This document shows positions 59,385 through 64,000 of a DNA stretch of 64,000 nucleotides, in pieces; the first letter of the stretch is position 1; every line of letters starts with the position of its first letter. This DNA comes from Vandiemenella viatica (Eukaryota; Arthropoda; Insecta; Orthoptera; Morabidae). The notes beneath the pieces were generated by a model. That model ran no database searches, was not told where the DNA came from, and saw nothing but the letters and a program-made list of their open reading frames with translations. A program made the position numbers and the translations under genes. Location of the stretch: positions 279,993,930 to 280,057,929 of the forward strand of contig JARYHS010008074.1 of assembly GCA_031002005.1 (NCBI GenBank), given 5' to 3'.

Positions 59385-59760
59385 TATTCTGCTACTAGAC
59401 GACCAGTGCCAAAATTTCGCGAATAAAATGCGATGAATAGAGAGGTTGAATGCTTGTAATATAATGAAACGTAGAACCGTACTTAGCAAATATTTATTTT
59501 TTAGTGTAATAGGTACGCTTCAAAATACAACATATTACGAAACACTTAGGAAAAATTAAAACACTCTGTATTTACGATACACTGTCACTGACCATAACAG
59601 AAGACAACCAACCTGAACAAAATGAACAAAATAGATCAACATCTCTGTGATATTTGTTGCTGTGCAAATAAAATGTTTACATTGGAATTGTATAGCAAAA
59701 CGAAAGTGTTTCCACAAAAAAATTTTTTTCCGAAAAAAACTACTTATTGAATAAAATTAT
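59385..59760. repeat. Segment related to 21.43-21.56 kb, flanking the satellite
   Basis: 59400-59520 aligns in order with 21440-21560 (GTGC.AAAATTT, ATGAATAG, TAGCAAAT.TTATT). It may be the unique part of the element in which the satellite lies. Similarity is judged by eye and is imperfect. Confidence 0.45.
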
Positions 59761-59814
59761 TTTATTGACATCTCTGTGATATCGACTGCTGCAATCTAGG
59801 GACTCTGAACTTTC

Positions 59815-62260
59815 TCATACGCGCTTCTACTAAGCACCAAATTCCGAAAAATTCTTTCTCAATTTATGATTTTACCTAACTGGAGACCTTAATCTTTAAA
59901 AAGATATGATATTTATCGATTTCGGCTAGGTATCGAAGAAGATAAATGGCTTGAAATAAAAATAAAAAAAACACACCTTAGATGTAATACTTTTGCCCCT
60001 TATGGGTCGAATTCCAAAAACTTTCTTTTATAAAATATGGTGTGACCAAAGCAGCCATCTTGGTCTTTAAAATGATACCTCATTTATAGATTTCGGTTAG
60101 TTATCAAGCGAGGTAAAAAAAAAAGTTTTAGAAACGATGATATTTTTGCCCCTTAAGGGTTGAATTTGGAGAAAGTTTTTTCTTAAAATATGATGTGATC
60201 AGAGCGGATAATTTAATATTTAAAACGATACCTCATTTATTAATTTCGGTTAGGTATCAAGGGAAATAAATAGCTCGTGACAGAAAAATGCGTTGCAGAA
60301 ATATTAATACTTTTGCCCTCTAATGTTAGAATTTTGAAAAATTTGTTTCTTAAATGAGATGTAACGGAACCTAAGCCCATACAAAGACAACAATCTTTAA
60401 AATGATACCTCGTTTACCAATTATCAAGGGAGATAAACGATTCGAGACACAAAAAAACCATTTTAGAATACTGATATTTATGCCCTTTAAGAGTTAAATT
60501 CAGAAAAATTCATTTCTTAAAATGTGATGTTACCACATCGGAAACCTTAATTTTTAGAATGATACCACATGTATCTATTTCGGTTAGATATTAATGCAGA
60601 TAAATGGCTCGTGACACAAAAATGCGTTGTAGAATCGTTTATACTTTTTCCCTTTAAAGGCTGAAATCCAAAAAACTTATTTCTTGAAGCTGAGACATTA
60701 CTCCTCATAATCCTACTTGATTTATCAATTTTGGGTAGATATCCAGGGAGATAAATGGCTCGAGACACAAAAAACGAATTTTAGAAATACTGACATTTTT
60801 ACCCTTTAAGGGTCGAATTACGAAAAATTCCTCTCTTAAAATGTAATGTTACCACGGCGGAGACCTTAGTCTTTAATATTATGCCTCATTTATCTATATC
60901 GGTTAGATATCAATGGTGGTAAATCGCTCGTGACACAAAAATGCGTTGTAGAGAAATTTATACTTTTTCCCTTTAAGGGTTGAATTCCAAAAAACTTCTT
61001 TCTTAAAATATGATGTCACAAAGCTGAGACATTACTCCTCATAATCTTACTTCATTTATCTATTTTGGTTAGATATCCATGGAGACAGAAAAAACGCATT
61101 TTAGAATAAATTGACATTTTTGCACTTTAAGGGTCGAATTACGAAAAAATCCTTTCTTAAAACATGTTACCACGGCAGAAATCTCAGTCTTTAATATGAT
61201 ACCTCATCTATCTATATCGGTTAGATATTGAGGGAGATAAATAGCTCGTGACACAAAAATGCGGTTGTAGAACCATTTATACTTTTTCCATTTAAGGGTT
61301 GAATTCCAAAAAACTTCTTTCTTAAAAGATGATGTCACCAAAGCTGAGACATTACTCCTGATAATCTTATTTCATTTATCTATTTTGGTTAGATATCCAG
61401 GGCTTGAAACACAAAAAACACATTTCAGAAATACTGACATTTTTGCCCTTTAAGGGTCGAATTACGAAAAATTCCTTTCTTAAAATGTAATGTTACCACG
61501 GCGGAGACCTTAGTCTTTAATATTATACCTCATTTATCTATATCGGTTAGATATCAAGGGAGATAAATGGCTCATGACACGAAAATGTGGAAAAATTTAT
61601 ACTTTTTCCCTTTAAGGGCTGAATTCCAAAAAACATTCTTTCTTAAAATATTATGTCACAAATCTGAGCCATTACTCCTCATAATCCCACTTCATTTATC
61701 TATTTTGGTTAGATATCCATGGAGATAAATGGCTCGAGACACAAAAAAGGCATTTTAGAAAAATTGACATTTTTGCCCTTTAAGGGTCGAATTACGAAAA
61801 ATTCCTTTGGTAAAATATAATGTTACCACGGCGGAGACCTTAGTCTTTAACATGATACCTTATTTATCTGTAAAGGTTAGGTATGAAGTGAGATAAATGG
61901 TTCGTGACACAAAAACACATTGCAAAAATATTGATACTTTTGCCCTTTAAGGATCGAATTCCGAAAATTTTTTGTCTTGGTATATGACGTCACTAAAGCG
62001 GAGATCTTAATCTTTAAAATGATACTTCATTAAATGAATTCAGATAGGTATCCAGGGAGATAAATGACTCGGAACACAGAAAACAGCATTTTAGACATAT
62101 TGACATTTTTGTCGTTTAAGAGTCGAATTCCGAAAACTTTCTTTCTTAAAATATGATGTTACCAAAGTGGAGTCCATACGCTTTAAAATGACACCTCATT
62201 CATTGATTTCGGTTAAGTATGAAGGAAGATACGGGCTTGGGACAATAAAATACCTTATAG
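59815..62260. repeat. Satellite, 15 units of about 163 bp, partly dimeric
   Basis: Units share TTTGCCCTTTAAGGGTCGAA, then a TTTCTTAAAATATGATGT stretch, then CTTTAAAATGATACCTCATT, then TATCTATTTCGGTTAGATAT and GGGAGATAAATGGCTCG. Reference points (GAATTCC/GAATTACG) lie at about 59842, 60007, 60168, 60327, 60498, 60660, 60814, 60980, 61134, 61299, 61457, 61616, 61785, 61953 and 62122. From 60660 to about 61900 two variants alternate, making a dimer near 320 bp. No coding potential. Confidence 0.95.
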
Positions 62261-64000
62261 AAATAATATATATGATGACTGGGCTGCCGCACTAAAGCAT
62301 AGGCGAGAATGTGGGGTTGAGTGAAGTAGAAGAAACATTATTAAGGGTAAAAAAATTATTTTTACACACATACTCGAAATCAAGTTATAAAGTCGATCTC
62401 CATACATGTAACGGAGGGAACCATGCCCAATTGCACAGGTATTCGAAAATTTGATAACTGATATTTTATAATTTGTTATTACGTTATGTATTTCAAGAAA
62501 TATTTTTTCTATGAATCTTCTACTTGCTTTTTAACAAATCGTAACAGAACCATACACCGTATTTAAATTGATTGATACCTTTGAGATTTTTATTCAAGTA
62601 GAACCAAACCAATTCAAACATTTCTTTTTTTGCTGGCTCAACATTTTACGTTATTTCATTCAGTTTTACAATTTTTGTGTTTCGTTCTGCATTTGAAATT
62701 TGTACGGTTTTATCTAGAAGGAGCCGGTGTGATTTAGGTGAAGACAAAAGACACGATATTATGTCAAAACTAAGCTATTTCAGGTTAACCAAATCGTGTA
62801 CCTTGGAAGTGCCAATAGCCATTTAATTAAAATCTAATTACTGAATATTTCTATAATCATATCTGTTAATAATTATCTCCAGTTTTAATTAACCCAGTTG
62901 AAGTATCTATACTAAATAATTGACGAAAACTATTTCTCCATTACGTCTGAATGAAAATAGTAATTTGTAATATGTTTCGCCAACGTTGCATCGAGATTTA
63001 GTAATCTCAGTCTGGTATTCAAATGCAAAATTCGTAATTTTGTGTAAGCCAGTAGCAAAAAGCACCTGGCCATTCTGAGTAATTCAAATTCGGATAAAGG
63101 CATAAAAATTACTGACTGGTAAATGATTTATGAATTAAATAAATAGAAGCAAACAACCATAGGAAAATATTAAGATAATTATTTATATGCCTGCATAGTA
63201 GTTATAAAGTCAAAATATTTTTATATAATCAATTTTTAGTAACTCCTGGACTCCAACAGAATAACGGAATTGCAAAGTATAATTGAAGCAGTGAGTTTCG
63301 CTATCAATTGAAAGTAAGTCAATGAAAATATAGTTGCCTATACTCGTCTTCTGTTGTGGTAAGACATATGATTGAATACGAGCTACTGTGGAATTTATTA
63401 AGAGATGACGGTCGCACAGACATACTTGAAAACGTCCCAGGCTTTCGAATCACTACTTCAGTATATACAATTAAGTGAATGATTGAGAAGAAAAGTAATA
63501 TGTTATTACTGAAAGACTAATGAGAGACAGATTTTAGCTAAAATCCACCTTACATTTTGTTGAGTGGGCCAGAAATCGGAATATCGATATAAAAAATTGT
63601 ATTACTTGCTTCAAATATCTAACAAAATATTAAACCTTAATAACAAAAAACTTACGCACAAACGACACTACTTCTAACAAAAAAAAAAACACGCCGCAGC
63701 TATATTTATGTAAGGGAAAAGTGAAGGAAAGTATGTTAGTTCATTAAAAGATAATTTAGTAAGAACAACTTACAAACATCAAAAGCTGTTTTCATTATGC
63801 TTGATCTGAATTCATGAATACCCTTCCAAGTGTCCATTTGAGCAGTGATACAGACAGGATACCATAAAGGCTTGTCAGACACATTTCAGTGATGTGCTCC
63901 ATACCCCACCACCAGTTATTCATTCTTCTAATTTTTTAAACTAAACGATCCCCCACTCCAGGTTTACTAATTAAATAATATTATCAGTACATACTTTTGC
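62261..64000. other. No gene recognised
   Basis: AT-rich, no family or repeat recognised. Confidence 0.4.

Overview
This is eukaryotic, almost certainly insect, nuclear DNA. It is AT-rich, has long gene-poor stretches and is crowded with transposable elements. It carries one recognisable host gene, part of an insect 7-transmembrane gustatory receptor with phase-0 introns. Seven copies of one tRNA-derived SINE family of a kind I associate with polyneopteran insects (locusts, crickets, stick insects) suggest that group; this is inference, and I cannot name the species.

Layout. 0.5-3.2 kb (- strand): 5'-truncated L1/Tx1-like LINE. 4.1-8.2 kb (+): gustatory receptor gene, a 350-codon first exon and a second exon with a one-base frameshift, separated by a 2.8 kb intron that contains a SINE; the C-terminal exons were not found. 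9.6-10.8 kb (-): tail of a membrane protein, possibly the envelope of an LTR element, cut by a 1000-N assembly gap. 11.8-14.7 kb (-): Jockey-type LINE with a zinc-knuckle ORF1 and an endonuclease ORF2. 14.7-15.8 kb: minisatellite of about 70 bp units. 16.1-18.0 kb (-): CR1-group LINE; a second copy lies at 46.6-47.2 kb (+). 22.1-23.4 kb (+): complete Tc1/mariner-superfamily transposon with perfect 18 bp terminal repeats and TA target duplications. 25.8-35.1 kb (-): full-length Ty3/gypsy retrotransposon with 860 bp LTRs. 35.9-37.1 kb (+): another LINE remnant. 40.5-41.7 kb: possible solo LTR. 44.0-44.3 kb (+): TATA box followed by a tiny ATG exon and a splice donor. 47.2-47.7 kb (-): Jockey-type RT fragment. 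48.4-49.3 kb: mariner remnant folded into a 330 bp-arm palindrome. 56.6-57.3 kb (+): RT fragment. 59.8-62.3 kb: satellite of about 163 bp units with a dimeric higher-order structure.

The elements mostly do not work together: they are independent insertions at different stages of decay. Two themes link them. First, the two gypsy LTRs differ almost only by short length changes, while the pol gene between them has several frame changes and intact catalytic motifs. That pattern looks like residual consensus indel errors in the assembly, so the frameshifts in the receptor exon and in the transposase should not be taken as proof of pseudogenes. Second, one unit of the 59.8 kb satellite, with flanking sequence, also occurs alone at 21.4-21.9 kb, which suggests that the satellite grew inside a dispersed element.
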